Below are positions 9,096 to 17,908 of a stretch of DNA of 64,000 bases, piece after piece (position 1 is the first letter of the stretch; each line of letters starts with the position of its first letter). The notes under the pieces were generated by a model. The model saw nothing but the letters and a program-made list of their open reading frames with translations. It was not told the origin of the DNA and searched no databases. Source of the DNA: Flammeovirga agarivorans. Its GTDB lineage: Bacteria; Bacteroidota; Bacteroidia; Cytophagales; Flammeovirgaceae. The DNA lies in assembly GCF_012641475.1 (NCBI RefSeq), contig NZ_JABAIL010000005.1:124001-188000 (forward strand). The letters are read 5' to 3'. Made by a program: the position numbers and the translations under genes.

Positions 9096-11120
9096 TTATT
9101 TCTTATACATTTTAATTCCGTTATCTAAGAATTGAATGAAATTCTCTACATCTAAATCGTATGCTTGTGCTGGTTTCATCCAATTTCCATCTGAATCTAA
9201 TAAGCAATAGAATGGCTGTGCATTACTATTGAATTTTGTGATCTGGAAATCAAAGTTTTTAGCACCAATTGTTTTTTTGACGTTACCATCAAAAGTAGAG
9301 GTAATCCATTCTGCTTCTGGAAGTTTTGTAGGGTCATCAACATAAAGAGCTAATACGATATAATCTTCTTTTAATCGTTTCAATACTCTTGGGTCAGACC
9401 ATACATTATCCTCCATTTTACGACAGTTGGCACACCCATGTCCTGTAAAATCTAAGAAAATAGGTTTATTAAATTTCTTTGATGCTTCTAGTGCTTGTTC
9501 ATAATCGAAATATCCTTTTAAACCGTGTGGTAAGTGGAAAATCTCTCCATATTTAATAGGATATAACATATTTTGAGCGTCTCCATTTCCAGAAATTTGT
9601 GCATTTTCAACCTCTCTACGAATGATATCTTTGATATCAAAGGTATGATGAGTTTGTGGCGGTAGAATACCTGATAATAATTTTAGAGGAGCACCAAATA
9701 AACCAGGAATTAGGTAAATCATGAAGGTGAAAACCACTGTTGCTAAAATCATTCTTGGAGGACTAATCGTGTCCATTGGAGAATCGTGTGGCAATCTGAT
9801 TTTACCGATAAGGTATAAACCAAGCATCATTGTGATAGCAATCCAAATTGCTACCATAATATCTTTATCTAGTACTCCCCAGTGATATACTAAATCTACT
9901 GTTGATAAGAATTTAAATGCTAATGCAAGTTCAACAAAACCTAAAACAACTTTTACAGAGTTTAACCAGCCACCAGATTTAGGTAAACCTTTCATTAACC
10001 CTGGGAACAATGCGAACATTGTAAAAGGTAATGCAAAAGCTGTAGCAAAAGCTATCATACCAAATATTGGTTTAATGTAAGCTCCACCAACAGATTCGAT
10101 CAGAATAGTACCTACAATAGGACCAGTACATGAGAATGATACAAGTACCAATGTGAAGGCCATAAAGAATACAGCTCCCCAACCTCCTTTGTCAGATTGT
10201 TTATCCATCTTGTTTACCAAAGAACTAGGTAAAGTGATTTCAAACATTCCGAAGAATGACATCGCAAATACAATAAAGATGGTAAAGAATAAGATATTCG
10301 GAAGCCAGTGTGTGGAAATTGCATTTGCAACACTTGGATCACCTGCTAATGGGGCTAATACTGCACCGAAGAAACCATAAATACCAACGATTGAAAATCC
10401 GTATAAGAATGCTTTTACTTTACCTCCACTTTGATTCGTAAAGAAAGAAACAGTTAAAGGAATCATTGGGAAAACACATGGTGTAAAAATAGCTGTTAAC
10501 CCAAATAAGAAGGCAGATAACATAAAACCAAAAAGGCTTTCTTCATCATCTTGTCCACTTGAAGATACTGCTTTTATAGTACCTTTATCTTCACTTTTTA
10601 TAGTTTTTTTTTCAGTATTGTCAGCAGCAGGAGTGTTGCTGATTTTAGCATCACCAAAGGTGAAAGACTTTTCTAATGGGATACATTGCCCTGTTTCATC
10701 AGAACAGCTTTGTCCAGAAACACTAACTTCAATCTTAAAGTCCTTATTTAAGATTTTAATCTTCTGAGTAAATGTTCCTTCTTTTTTAAAGTAAGTGACA
10801 TCACCTTCCCACAAGTCATCATATTTTTTCTTAGGATGAATAGCTTTTAGAGCATCAACAACTTCATAGGTATTATTTTCAGAATATTTTACTGTAGTAA
10901 GCATTGGCCCTAAATCAGGATCAAAGTCGTTGGAATATAAATACCATCCATCTTTGATTTTGGCTTTGAAAGTTACTTCAATAGTTTCTCCAACTTTCGG
11001 TTCATTGTTAGATAAACTTGCTGACCAAGTTACAGGATTGATAAGTTGTGCATTTGCTCCACTCATAAAAGTGATAAAGAGCAAAAACGTAAGGTTAAGT
11101 AATTTGAAAAAGTTTTTCAT
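9096..11120 (-). CDS. dsbD: Thiol:disulfide interchange protein DsbD
   Basis: A 674-residue three-part electron conduit from cytoplasmic thioredoxin to the periplasm. After a signal peptide (1-24) comes the N-terminal periplasmic domain with its Cys pair in SCSDETGQC near 139-145. The eight-helix membrane domain follows, with the redox cysteines in TPCVFPMIP (near 216) and FSCTGPIVG (near 331). The C-terminal thioredoxin domain has the active site CANC near 563. All cysteines needed for transfer are present. The next gene downstream on the same strand is beyond a terminator; upstream on the same strand is a DUF4286 gene only 15 bases away. The peroxiredoxin lipoprotein nearby could use reducing power supplied by DsbD. 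Confidence 0.93.
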   Translation of the reverse strand: MKNFFKLLNLTFLLFITFMSGANAQLINPVTWSASLSNNEPKVGETIEVTFKAKIKDGWYLYSNDFDPDLGPMLTTVKYSENNTYEVVDALKAIHPKKKYDDLWEGDVTYFKKEGTFTQKIKILNKDFKIEVSVSGQSCSDETGQCIPLEKSFTFGDAKISNTPAADNTEKKTIKSEDKGTIKAVSSSGQDDEESLFGFMLSAFLFGLTAIFTPCVFPMIPLTVSFFTNQSGGKVKAFLYGFSIVGIYGFFGAVLAPLAGDPSVANAISTHWLPNILFFTIFIVFAMSFFGMFEITLPSSLVNKMDKQSDKGGWGAVFFMAFTLVLVSFSCTGPIVGTILIESVGGAYIKPIFGMIAFATAFALPFTMFALFPGLMKGLPKSGGWLNSVKVVLGFVELALAFKFLSTVDLVYHWGVLDKDIMVAIWIAITMMLGLYLIGKIRLPHDSPMDTISPPRMILATVVFTFMIYLIPGLFGAPLKLLSGILPPQTHHTFDIKDIIRREVENAQISGNGDAQNMLYPIKYGEIFHLPHGLKGYFDYEQALEASKKFNKPIFLDFTGHGCANCRKMEDNVWSDPRVLKRLKEDYIVLALYVDDPTKLPEAEWITSTFDGNVKKTIGAKNFDFQITKFNSNAQPFYCLLDSDGNWMKPAQAYDLDVENFIQFLDNGIKMYKK

Positions 11121-11135
11121 GCTAGGATAATATGA

Positions 11136-11447
11136 TTAAATGCTTTCTTCTCTGAGAACGGTACGGAATTGACTTACTTTTTCTCCAAATTTATTTTTTA
11201 GAGCAGTATGTAATTCCATTTCATGTTGTCGCATAAACTTGTCCACTTGAACAAGGTTATCCACATCAAGCATAAGAGCGAAGTTAGTTCCTGCTTGTTC
11301 TGCTTTCTCAGATAATAATTTCATTAATTTATATTGAGTGAAACACTCACTTTTCATTACAGCTGGTATAAAAAAAGAATTCATCCACTGTTTCCATGAA
11401 GGTAAGACTTCATCTTCTACATGGAAGGAAAGGTTATATATAATCAT
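11136..11447 (-). CDS. DUF4286 family protein
   Basis: A 103-residue protein matching the Bacteroidota DUF4286 family: it opens with MIIYNLSFHVEDEV and has the conserved WKQWM segment and the SECFTQYKL strand. Its ferredoxin-like size suggests a small cytoplasmic protein; no catalytic residues are recognisable and the function is unknown. It ends 15 bases before the start of dsbD on the same strand and is probably cotranscribed with it. Confidence 0.75.
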   Translation of the reverse strand: MIIYNLSFHVEDEVLPSWKQWMNSFFIPAVMKSECFTQYKLMKLLSEKAEQAGTNFALMLDVDNLVQVDKFMRQHEMELHTALKNKFGEKVSQFRTVLREESI

Positions 11448-11608
11448 GATGCTTTAGTATTTGCGAAATATTGAGTGTAAAAATAATTATATAAGATAGT
11501 TTAGAAAACTTTTACTCCTCATACTTCATACATCCTTCAAAAATAAGGTTTTATACTAAAGCACCATTAAAGTTGACTTATATTTTTCTTATCGGTAAAA
11601 GAGATCAA

Positions 11609-12352
11609 CTATTTTACTTTCAATGCATTGATGATATCGCTAGGTTCAGCTCTTTTTCTGTAGTCAATATCAATAAACGCATAAATAATTTCTCCTTGTT
11701 GATTAATTACATAGGTAGCTGCTAAAGGAAGTTCATTGTCTTGATTTCCATTATACTCACTTAGTCCAAACTTCTCTTCGTAGATTTTAGCTACTTCAGG
11801 TGTTAGTTTGAAGACTATTCCATATTCTTTCCCTACCTGATTGTCGATATCGCTGAGTACTTCAAAATCAAGTTGGTGTTTTTCAGATGTTGATAATGAT
11901 TTATCTGGAACTTCAGGAGTTAGTGCCAAAAGATTAGCTCCTGCAGCTTTGAAATTAGGTAATTCTTGTTGTAATCGGTGCAATGTTAAATTACAATATG
12001 GGCACCATCCACCTCTATACCAAGTAAGGATAACAGCTCCTTTTTCTAAATATGATGATAAAGAAACGTTTTCTCCTACAGCATTTTTTAATGTGAAATT
12101 GGGGGCAATATCACCTATATTTTTTGCAGAAGAAGTAATGCCACTTTCTTCAATAGCATCAAGTCCTTCTTGATAAACTTTTTTTGTCTGATCATCTGCT
12201 TTTGCATTGAAATTATCTTTCTGATGATCTAAAGTACTTTGTAGTGATTCGGTTTCTTGAGTGTTCATTGAATTTGATGATATTGGTGATAAGGCACTTT
12301 TACATCCAAAAAAGGAGATTAAAAGTGAATAAATTAGGATTTGATATTTCAT
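11609..12352 (-). CDS. Peroxiredoxin-like lipoprotein (AhpC/TSA family)
   Basis: A 247-residue thioredoxin-fold protein. From the ATG at 12352 it starts with a lipoprotein signal (YSLLISFFGCKS), so it is probably attached to an envelope membrane; an ATG eight codons upstream is also in frame. The AhpC/TSA domain begins near residue 95 (GDIAPNFTLKNA), and the active site is YRGGWCPYC, a CxxC arrangement of the peroxiredoxin-like proteins, followed by LDFEVLSDIDNQVG and a YVINQQGEI strand. It probably reduces peroxides in the periplasm or acts as a thiol oxidoreductase. The region between this domain and the signal is a predicted linker with helical, charged sequence. The gene stands about 160 bases upstream of the DUF4286 start on the same strand. 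Confidence 0.85.
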   Translation of the reverse strand: MKYQILIYSLLISFFGCKSALSPISSNSMNTQETESLQSTLDHQKDNFNAKADDQTKKVYQEGLDAIEESGITSSAKNIGDIAPNFTLKNAVGENVSLSSYLEKGAVILTWYRGGWCPYCNLTLHRLQQELPNFKAAGANLLALTPEVPDKSLSTSEKHQLDFEVLSDIDNQVGKEYGIVFKLTPEVAKIYEEKFGLSEYNGNQDNELPLAATYVINQQGEIIYAFIDIDYRKRAEPSDIINALKVK

Positions 12353-12847
12353 AGTTAAGCTTGTTTTTATTATCAATTCAAATATCGATGCTAATCAATT
12401 GATATCCATTGGTTATTTTTCCTTGGAGGTTGTTGTTTTTTCCTTTTTATAGTAGATGGCATTTAATTACGTTCTTTGTGTAATTGATTGAGTATTATTA
12501 TTAACATTATATACACCTTGCTGATATTGTTTGTCTATTTTTATTAATAGTTTGATTTAAAGAAGAGTATAAAACGTAGATAATTATGTTCTTTATTTGT
12601 GTAGCTATAATTTTTCGTATTTCAACAACATGTACGATATAGTCCAAAAGGAAAAAGAAAGATAGTTATTGAATGTACTTCTTAAGACTTCATTTATGAA
12701 AGGGAAAGAAAATCAGTGATATAAGAAAAGTTCCATAAGGTAATAAAGTATAGTAAATAGAGTTAGGAATGAATAAATTATAGAAAAGGAAGAATTTCAA
12801 TATGTACTGAAGTAAACGAAGACCTATTTTCTTTGGTTTTTGTATTG
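12353..12847. other. Intergenic region without visible gene
   Basis: About 490 bases of AT-rich sequence between the divergent peroxiredoxin and Hpt genes. I see no convincing ORF, tRNA, hairpin terminator or strict TAnnTTTG promoter; it presumably holds the promoters of both flanking genes. Confidence 0.5.
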
Positions 12848-13207
12848 ATGGATACTTTATTTTTTAAAACATACAGTAGTATACCTTTACTTAAGCAAAA
12901 TGTTTGGTTAAAATTTAAGACCTTTGCAAGAGAGGATCAATTGAAATTATTAATTGAAACCTTTGGAAATGATGTTCATGATTTAGTGGATGCTACAAGG
13001 CAGGGTATTGCGCAGAATAGCAAGATGAAGGTAAAGCGATCGTTACATACATTAAAAGGTATGGCAGCAACTGTAGGTGCTTCAAGATTACAGTTTATCG
13101 CTCAAAAAGCAGAAAGTTTAGATCCCCAACTAATTCGTAAAAATCATTTGATTGAAGAAATTGAAAAATGTGGAAATGCCTCCGTCAAGGAGATGAATAA
13201 CTCATAG
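12848..13207 (+). CDS. Hpt (histidine phosphotransfer) domain protein
   Basis: A 119-residue single-domain Hpt protein. The phosphoacceptor is His67 in the canonical motif [13 protein letters not shown], preceded by a helix that fits the four-helix bundle. Such proteins shuttle phosphoryl groups between hybrid histidine kinases and response regulators. I chose the ATG at 12848; a TTG five codons upstream is in frame but less likely. Its TAG stop overlaps the GTG start of queG by one base (TAGTG), so the two are translationally coupled although functionally unrelated. No kinase is adjacent; the partner must lie elsewhere in the genome. Confidence 0.85.
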   Translation: MDTLFFKTYSSIPLLKQNVWLKFKTFAREDQLKLLIETFGNDVHDLVDATRQGIAQNSKMKVKRSLHTLKGMAATVGASRLQFIAQKAESLDPQLIRKNHLIEEIEKCGNASVKEMNNS

Positions 13208-14145
13208 TGAATAAAGAAATACAGAAACATAAAAATGCCGCACTCATTAAAGCTGAAGCAAAAAGACTTGGCTTTAGTGAGTGCGGTATTGCTAAAGCAG
13301 GTTTTCTTGAGGAAGAAGCAGACCATTTAGAAAATTGGCTGAAACAAGGTATGCATGGAGAGATGGGATATATGGCCAACCATTTTGATAAGAGATTAGA
13401 TCCGACAAAACTAGTTGAAGGAGCTAAATCTGTGGTTGTCCTATCTTATAATTATTTTCCAGAAAAAGACTTTAGTAAACAGGATACTTATAAAGTAGCC
13501 AAATATGCTTATGGAGAAGACTACCATTATGTAATAAAACGAAAGTTGAAAGATTTGGTGAAGTTTATCCAATCAGAAATAGGAGATGTTAATGGTAGAG
13601 TATTTGTCGATTCTGCTCCCGTAATGGAACGACAATGGGCTCAAAAAGCAGGTGTTGGTTGGATTGGAAAACATAGCTTACTATTAAATAGACAAATGGG
13701 GAGTTTCTTTTTCCTTTCTGAGCTAATTATTGACCTCGAATTAGAAGCAGATCCTCCAGTAAAAGATTTTTGCGGAACCTGTACCAGGTGCATTGATGCC
13801 TGCCCTACAGATGCAATTCCTCAGAAAGGTGTTGTAGATGGAAGTCGATGTATTTCTTATCTAACGATTGAACTCAAAGATCAAATTCCTACTGAATTTC
13901 GAGGTAAAATGAACGACTGGATTTTTGGTTGTGATATTTGCCAAGATGTATGTCCATGGAATAGATTCTCAAAACAGCATCAGACTCCAGAATTTAACCC
14001 TCACGAAAACCTTGAAGGAATGACCAAGAATGATTGGATTGAGCTAACAGAAGATGTTTTCAAAGAGTTGTTCAAGAAGTCTGCAGTAAAGAGAACGAAG
14101 TTCGAAGGTCTACAAAGAAATATTTCTTTTGCACAAAAAAAGTGA
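13207..14145 (+). CDS. queG: Epoxyqueuosine reductase QueG
   Basis: A 312-residue cobalamin- and iron-sulfur-dependent enzyme that performs the last step of queuosine synthesis, reducing epoxyqueuosine to queuosine in tRNA. Two 4Fe-4S motifs are intact: [12 protein letters not shown] starting near residue 189 and [11 protein letters not shown] near 241. The N-terminal catalytic part contains YNYFPEKD and [18 protein letters not shown] with the proton-donating Asp region. The start is GTG at 13207, overlapping the Hpt stop by one base; there is no better ATG. It is of the short form lacking the extra C-terminal HEAT repeats of some members. The TGA stop lies inside the stem of a hairpin. Confidence 0.93.
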   Translation: MNKEIQKHKNAALIKAEAKRLGFSECGIAKAGFLEEEADHLENWLKQGMHGEMGYMANHFDKRLDPTKLVEGAKSVVVLSYNYFPEKDFSKQDTYKVAKYAYGEDYHYVIKRKLKDLVKFIQSEIGDVNGRVFVDSAPVMERQWAQKAGVGWIGKHSLLLNRQMGSFFFLSELIIDLELEADPPVKDFCGTCTRCIDACPTDAIPQKGVVDGSRCISYLTIELKDQIPTEFRGKMNDWIFGCDICQDVCPWNRFSKQHQTPEFNPHENLEGMTKNDWIELTEDVFKELFKKSAVKRTKFEGLQRNISFAQKK

Positions 14146-14171
14146 TCAACTACCTCAAAGCTGATCACTTA
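14136..14171. terminator. Terminator between queG and the small minus-strand gene
   Basis: Stem AAGTGATCA (14140-14148) / TGATCACTT (14162-14170). The T run is strong on the minus strand (seven T), fitting the small gene that ends at 14206; on the plus strand the tail is weaker. The queG stop codon is embedded in the stem. Confidence 0.65.
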
Positions 14172-14205
14172 TCCTTTATATTATTATTCTTATGTTTAAT
14201 TTTAA

Positions 14206-14412
14206 TTAGCCTACTAGTGAGTAGGTACTGATATGTTTATTACATTCATTTTGAATCACAAAAGCGTAGTTAGGAAAATTAGATTTACCCCATGTTCTTA
14301 AGGATAAAACTTCGTTAATTGATAAAATTCCCAATGATTTTCTTAGTTCTTTCAAAAAAAGATGGCGATCAAAGGCCACTTTCTTTAAAATTATCTTAGA
14401 ATATTCAAGCAT
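14206..14412 (-). CDS. Small conserved hypothetical protein
   Basis: A 68-residue cytoplasmic protein beginning MLEYSKIILKKVAFD and containing FLKELRKSLGIL and LSLRTWG. I recall closely similar short proteins (MLEY.K.IL.KVSFD...F.KEL.K.L) in many Bacteroidota, so I regard it as real, but no function is known. It has no signal peptide or membrane segment and lies alone on the minus strand, with its own terminator downstream and about 175 bases of AT-rich sequence separating it from batD. Confidence 0.6.
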   Translation of the reverse strand: MLEYSKIILKKVAFDRHLFLKELRKSLGILSINEVLSLRTWGKSNFPNYAFVIQNECNKHISTYSLVG

Positions 14413-14588
14413 GATCGGGTTGTGTTACTTGGTTATTTTAGAAAAATCGGAATATAAAAATAAGTCATTTTTTACTTCCATTATCAATAACGTTAAAAAT
14501 AGTGTATTTGTTACGTTTTATTGAAGAAATATTTATTTTTTAGTTTTTTTTTACATTTTTTCTTGAAGCTAATCTACATCTTTACAAT

Positions 14589-16067
14589 ATGAAAAGAAAT
14601 AAGTTAGTAGCATACAGCAAATTATCGATTTCATCATTTACAATACTGCTATTTAGTTTACTTTTAGTCAGTTTTCAAGGGATGTCTCAAACCGTTTCTG
14701 TTGTTTTAGGTAAAACAGATATAGGTCAGAATGAGAACTTCGAAATCACATTAACGGTTAAAAATGGCCGTTTAACTAAGTATTCGTCTTTCCCAGATAT
14801 CCCTGGTTTTAGAAAAGGTAGACCATCTTCTTCTAGTCAGACATCAATTGTAAATGGACAAGTTTCTACTCAACAGAGTATTACTCAACTTTATCAGCCT
14901 ACAAAACAAGGTACTTTTAAGTTGAACGCTTTTACGATGACTGTAAATGGAAAATCTGTATCTAACCCGGGTACTACCATTAAAGTGGGAGTCCCAGTTC
15001 AGAGACAAGTATATGATCCATTTGCTGATTTTTGGGGAGGAGGAAGTTCTTTCGGAAAGCAACAGCAAGAACAAGACTTTATTGATGTGAAAGCTGATGC
15101 CTTCTATTCTGTAAGCACAGATAAATCTTCTGTTTATAGAGGTGAAGGGTTTAGAATGGATGTTTCTTTTTATGTATCTGTTACTAATAGAGCCGAGTTA
15201 GAGTTTTATAAAATCGATGAACAGGTTACCAAAATCTTAAAGCAAGTAAAACCAAGAAACTGTTGGGAAGAAAATTTTAATATTGAGTCGATTCATCCTG
15301 AATATGTAACAATAAATGGAAAATCGTATCGTCAGTATAAGATTTATGAGGCAATGTTTTATCCATTAAACTCAGAAGATATTGTTATCCCTCCTACAGA
15401 ACTTGAAATGATTAAGTACCAGGTGGCACAACGTCAATCATTTTTTGGGAGAAATAGAAAAGAAGATCATCAAATCTTTAAATCTCGAGGAAAGACGATA
15501 AAAGTAAAACCGCTTCCAGATAATCCTTTAAAGAGCGTAGCTAGTGTTGGTAACTATCGATTAAGAGAAGAGATCAGTACAGCAAAACTTAAAACAGGAG
15601 AAAGTGTAACACTTGAATTTAGAGTTGAAGGAGAAGGAAATATTTCTTCAATCAGAGAACCTAGTTTAAAGGAAACAGAAGATCTGTTATTTTATCCACC
15701 AAGTGTGTCTCAGAATATTAATAGAGCAAATGGTAGAGTCGTTGGTGCTAAAACTTACCAATATTATATCGAGCCACAGGAACCAGGAGAATATAATTTA
15801 GGAGAATATATTGAGTTGCCAATTTTTAATCCTCGTACAAAAAAATATGAAATGCTTCATCCTGAAGTGACAATTGTTGTGGAAGGAAAAAGCCTAAGAG
15901 ATGCTCAGATATCTAAAACAGATTTAGGATCTTTCTACGATGCAATGCGAAATGCAGACAATTCGATTGTATCTATGGATAATACCAATTGGATTCAAAT
16001 TATTTTAAACATCTTTGTGGTTATATCAATTGGTCTGACTATCTTCTTTTTAGTAAAGAAGTTCTAG
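14589..16067 (+). CDS. batD: BatD family protein
   Basis: A 492-residue BatD (oxygen tolerance) family protein: signal peptide at about 1-34, several Ig-like beta domains facing the periplasm, and a C-terminal membrane helix (about 468-489, IILNIFVVISIGLTIFF). Typical elements are the early SVVLGKTDIGQNENFEITL segment and PGFRKGRPSSSSQTSIVNG. In Bacteroidota BatD usually sits in the batABCDE aerotolerance operon with MoxR and von Willebrand factor A proteins; here none of those neighbours is present, only a lipoprotein gene 11 bases downstream. It may thus be a second, stand-alone BatD paralogue. The exact activity of the family is not established. Confidence 0.88.
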   Translation: MKRNKLVAYSKLSISSFTILLFSLLLVSFQGMSQTVSVVLGKTDIGQNENFEITLTVKNGRLTKYSSFPDIPGFRKGRPSSSSQTSIVNGQVSTQQSITQLYQPTKQGTFKLNAFTMTVNGKSVSNPGTTIKVGVPVQRQVYDPFADFWGGGSSFGKQQQEQDFIDVKADAFYSVSTDKSSVYRGEGFRMDVSFYVSVTNRAELEFYKIDEQVTKILKQVKPRNCWEENFNIESIHPEYVTINGKSYRQYKIYEAMFYPLNSEDIVIPPTELEMIKYQVAQRQSFFGRNRKEDHQIFKSRGKTIKVKPLPDNPLKSVASVGNYRLREEISTAKLKTGESVTLEFRVEGEGNISSIREPSLKETEDLLFYPPSVSQNINRANGRVVGAKTYQYYIEPQEPGEYNLGEYIELPIFNPRTKKYEMLHPEVTIVVEGKSLRDAQISKTDLGSFYDAMRNADNSIVSMDNTNWIQIILNIFVVISIGLTIFFLVKKF

Positions 16068-16078
16068 AATTTTGAATT

Positions 16079-16891
16079 ATGATGAGAAAACATTTCTCTA
16101 AAAAATATATAAACGCTGTTTTACCATTATTCTTGGGGTTATTCTTCTCTTGTGAGAAATTTGTAGATACTACAGCTCCAGAAATTAGAGAGTACACAGT
16201 GAACGGTGAAGATGGTACTGGAGAAGTTATGGTAGATACATTAAGTACTGACTTAATTGTAACGGCATATTTTGTAGATGATTATAATCTTCTCTCTTAT
16301 AAGTTGGGTTTTGAATACAAAGGAACAGATGACTCTCCTGGTTTAAGGTTTCCAGCTTATTTAGTCTATGAAGATACGTTTGCTATTGCAGGTGCTCAGA
16401 CAGAAATTTATCAAACATTTACGGTTGCTTCAGGACAAACAACAGGTTCTTTATTTGCTGGTACAGGAGAATATGAAATTTATATCCAAGCAAAAGATAG
16501 AGCATTAAATGAAAGTCAGGTCTCTAGGATTCCAATTGAATTCAAGAATTTTGCTCCTTACTTTAAGTTTCCTGAATACGAAATAGATACAATTACTCAT
16601 CAGCAAGCTAATAGTATTACAATTAATGCTTACATGGATGATTTGGATAATAATATGAACCAATGTGAGATGTTGATGTATTGGAGAATGCCTGATGAAA
16701 TTGAGGAAAGTGGATATTATGACTCACTAATCCATGATTTTGCTCTTGTTGATCCAGTGCCGGGTGCAGGTCAATTTGATATTTCGGAAATGTATAGTTT
16801 CCCTGATACAGGTTTATATGATTTGAGAGTATCAGGTTTTGATCAAAGGAGAAATAATACATTAGCACAGATTACTTTTAAAGTAGAGTAA
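16079..16891 (+). CDS. Secreted lipoprotein with Ig-like/DUF4625-like domains
   Basis: A 270-residue predicted lipoprotein: the signal ends in LFFSC with acylated Cys25. The body is beta-rich and contains TAPEIREYTVNG, VTAYFVDDYNLLSYKLGFEY, GEYEIYIQAKDRALNES and YDLRVSGFDQRRNN, which look like two cadherin- or DUF4625-like beta-sandwich units in which a polar change term is computed along the chain. I do not recognise a precise family. It starts 11 bases after batD and so is almost certainly in the same operon, suggesting an envelope partner of BatD. A bidirectional terminator follows. Confidence 0.7.
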   Translation: MMRKHFSKKYINAVLPLFLGLFFSCEKFVDTTAPEIREYTVNGEDGTGEVMVDTLSTDLIVTAYFVDDYNLLSYKLGFEYKGTDDSPGLRFPAYLVYEDTFAIAGAQTEIYQTFTVASGQTTGSLFAGTGEYEIYIQAKDRALNESQVSRIPIEFKNFAPYFKFPEYEIDTITHQQANSITINAYMDDLDNNMNQCEMLMYWRMPDEIEESGYYDSLIHDFALVDPVPGAGQFDISEMYSFPDTGLYDLRVSGFDQRRNNTLAQITFKVE

Positions 16892-16913
16892 TTGCTCGTT
16901 CTATTGTAAAAAG

Positions 16914-16953
16914 AAAACCCTCTTCTATATTAACAGTAATAGAAGAGGGTTTT
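16914..16953. terminator. Bidirectional terminator between batD operon and era
   Basis: Strong stem of 15 base pairs, AAAACCCTCTTCTAT with its exact reverse complement, ten-base loop, T runs on both strands. The era stop codon follows within a few bases. Confidence 0.85.
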
Positions 16954-16958
16954 TATTT

Positions 16959-17852
16959 TTAGTCATTTTTATAACCAAACATTTTAAGACTCTTATCGTT
17001 CTTACGCCAATCTGCATCTACTTTTACATGCGTTTCCAAGAAAACTTTCTTCTGAATAAATTTCTCGATTTCCTTTCTAGAGTCGGCTCCAACATGCTTC
17101 AGTTTAACACCGCCTTTTCCGATAATAATACCTTTTTGGCTATCTCTTTCTACCATAATTGTAGCTCTGATCTTTACAAGGTCAGGAGTTTCTTTATAGC
17201 TTTCTACAACCACTTCGCAAGAGTAAGGTACTTCTTCTTTATAATGAAGGAATATTTTTTCTCGAATAATTTCAGCAACAAAGAAGCGCATAGGCTTGTC
17301 GGTTAGTTCTTCCTTGTCATAAAAAGCTTCATGTTCTGGAATAAGGTTTAGGATCTCATCCAAAATCACATTTACATTAAAGCCATGAAGGGCTGAAACA
17401 GGCATAATTACTTTAGGGTTCAGCTTTTCTTGCCAATACTGCACTTTTGTTAGTACATCGTCTTGTTTAGCAAGATCGATTTTATTGATAATCACAATGA
17501 TTGGAGCTTTTGCCTTTTCTAACTTAATAAGGGCATCTTTCTCCTTAAATTGTTCAAAAATATCTGTAACAAAAAGAATAACGTCTGCATCATTCAATGA
17601 GTTATCTACAAAGTTCATCATAGACTCATGTAACTCATACTTTGGGTTAATAATACCTGGAGTATCAGAATAGACAATCTGATAATCATCAGTACTTAAA
17701 ATCCCCATAATTCTATGACGAGTAGTTTGAGCTTTTGATGTAATGATTGATAACCTTTCCCCTACAAGTTCATTCATAAGTGTAGACTTACCAACGTTTG
17801 GCTTACCTACAATACTTACAAAACCGGCCTTATGTTTCTTTCCCTCATCCAT
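16959..17852 (-). CDS. era: GTPase Era
   Basis: A 297-residue Era GTPase needed for 16S rRNA maturation and 30S assembly. Nucleotide motifs are complete: G1 GKPNVGKS at 16-23, switch II DTPG, G4 NKID and G5 SALH (PVSALHGFN). The C-terminal KH domain has IIGKGGVKLKHVG near 245, which binds the 3' end of 16S rRNA. The length is normal for the family. It is read from the minus strand, with recQ upstream on the same strand about 56 bases away, so the two may be cotranscribed. Confidence 0.97.
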   Translation of the reverse strand: MDEGKKHKAGFVSIVGKPNVGKSTLMNELVGERLSIITSKAQTTRHRIMGILSTDDYQIVYSDTPGIINPKYELHESMMNFVDNSLNDADVILFVTDIFEQFKEKDALIKLEKAKAPIIVIINKIDLAKQDDVLTKVQYWQEKLNPKVIMPVSALHGFNVNVILDEILNLIPEHEAFYDKEELTDKPMRFFVAEIIREKIFLHYKEEVPYSCEVVVESYKETPDLVKIRATIMVERDSQKGIIIGKGGVKLKHVGADSRKEIEKFIQKKVFLETHVKVDADWRKNDKSLKMFGYKND

Positions 17853-17908
17853 GATGTATTTCTATATTATTCTTTAATTTTTTTGATCAATAATTCTGTC
17901 AGATTAAT

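Noticed and set aside
10153-10380. Plus-strand frame inside dsbD
   Set aside because: It is a shadow of the well-supported DsbD membrane domain on the other strand.
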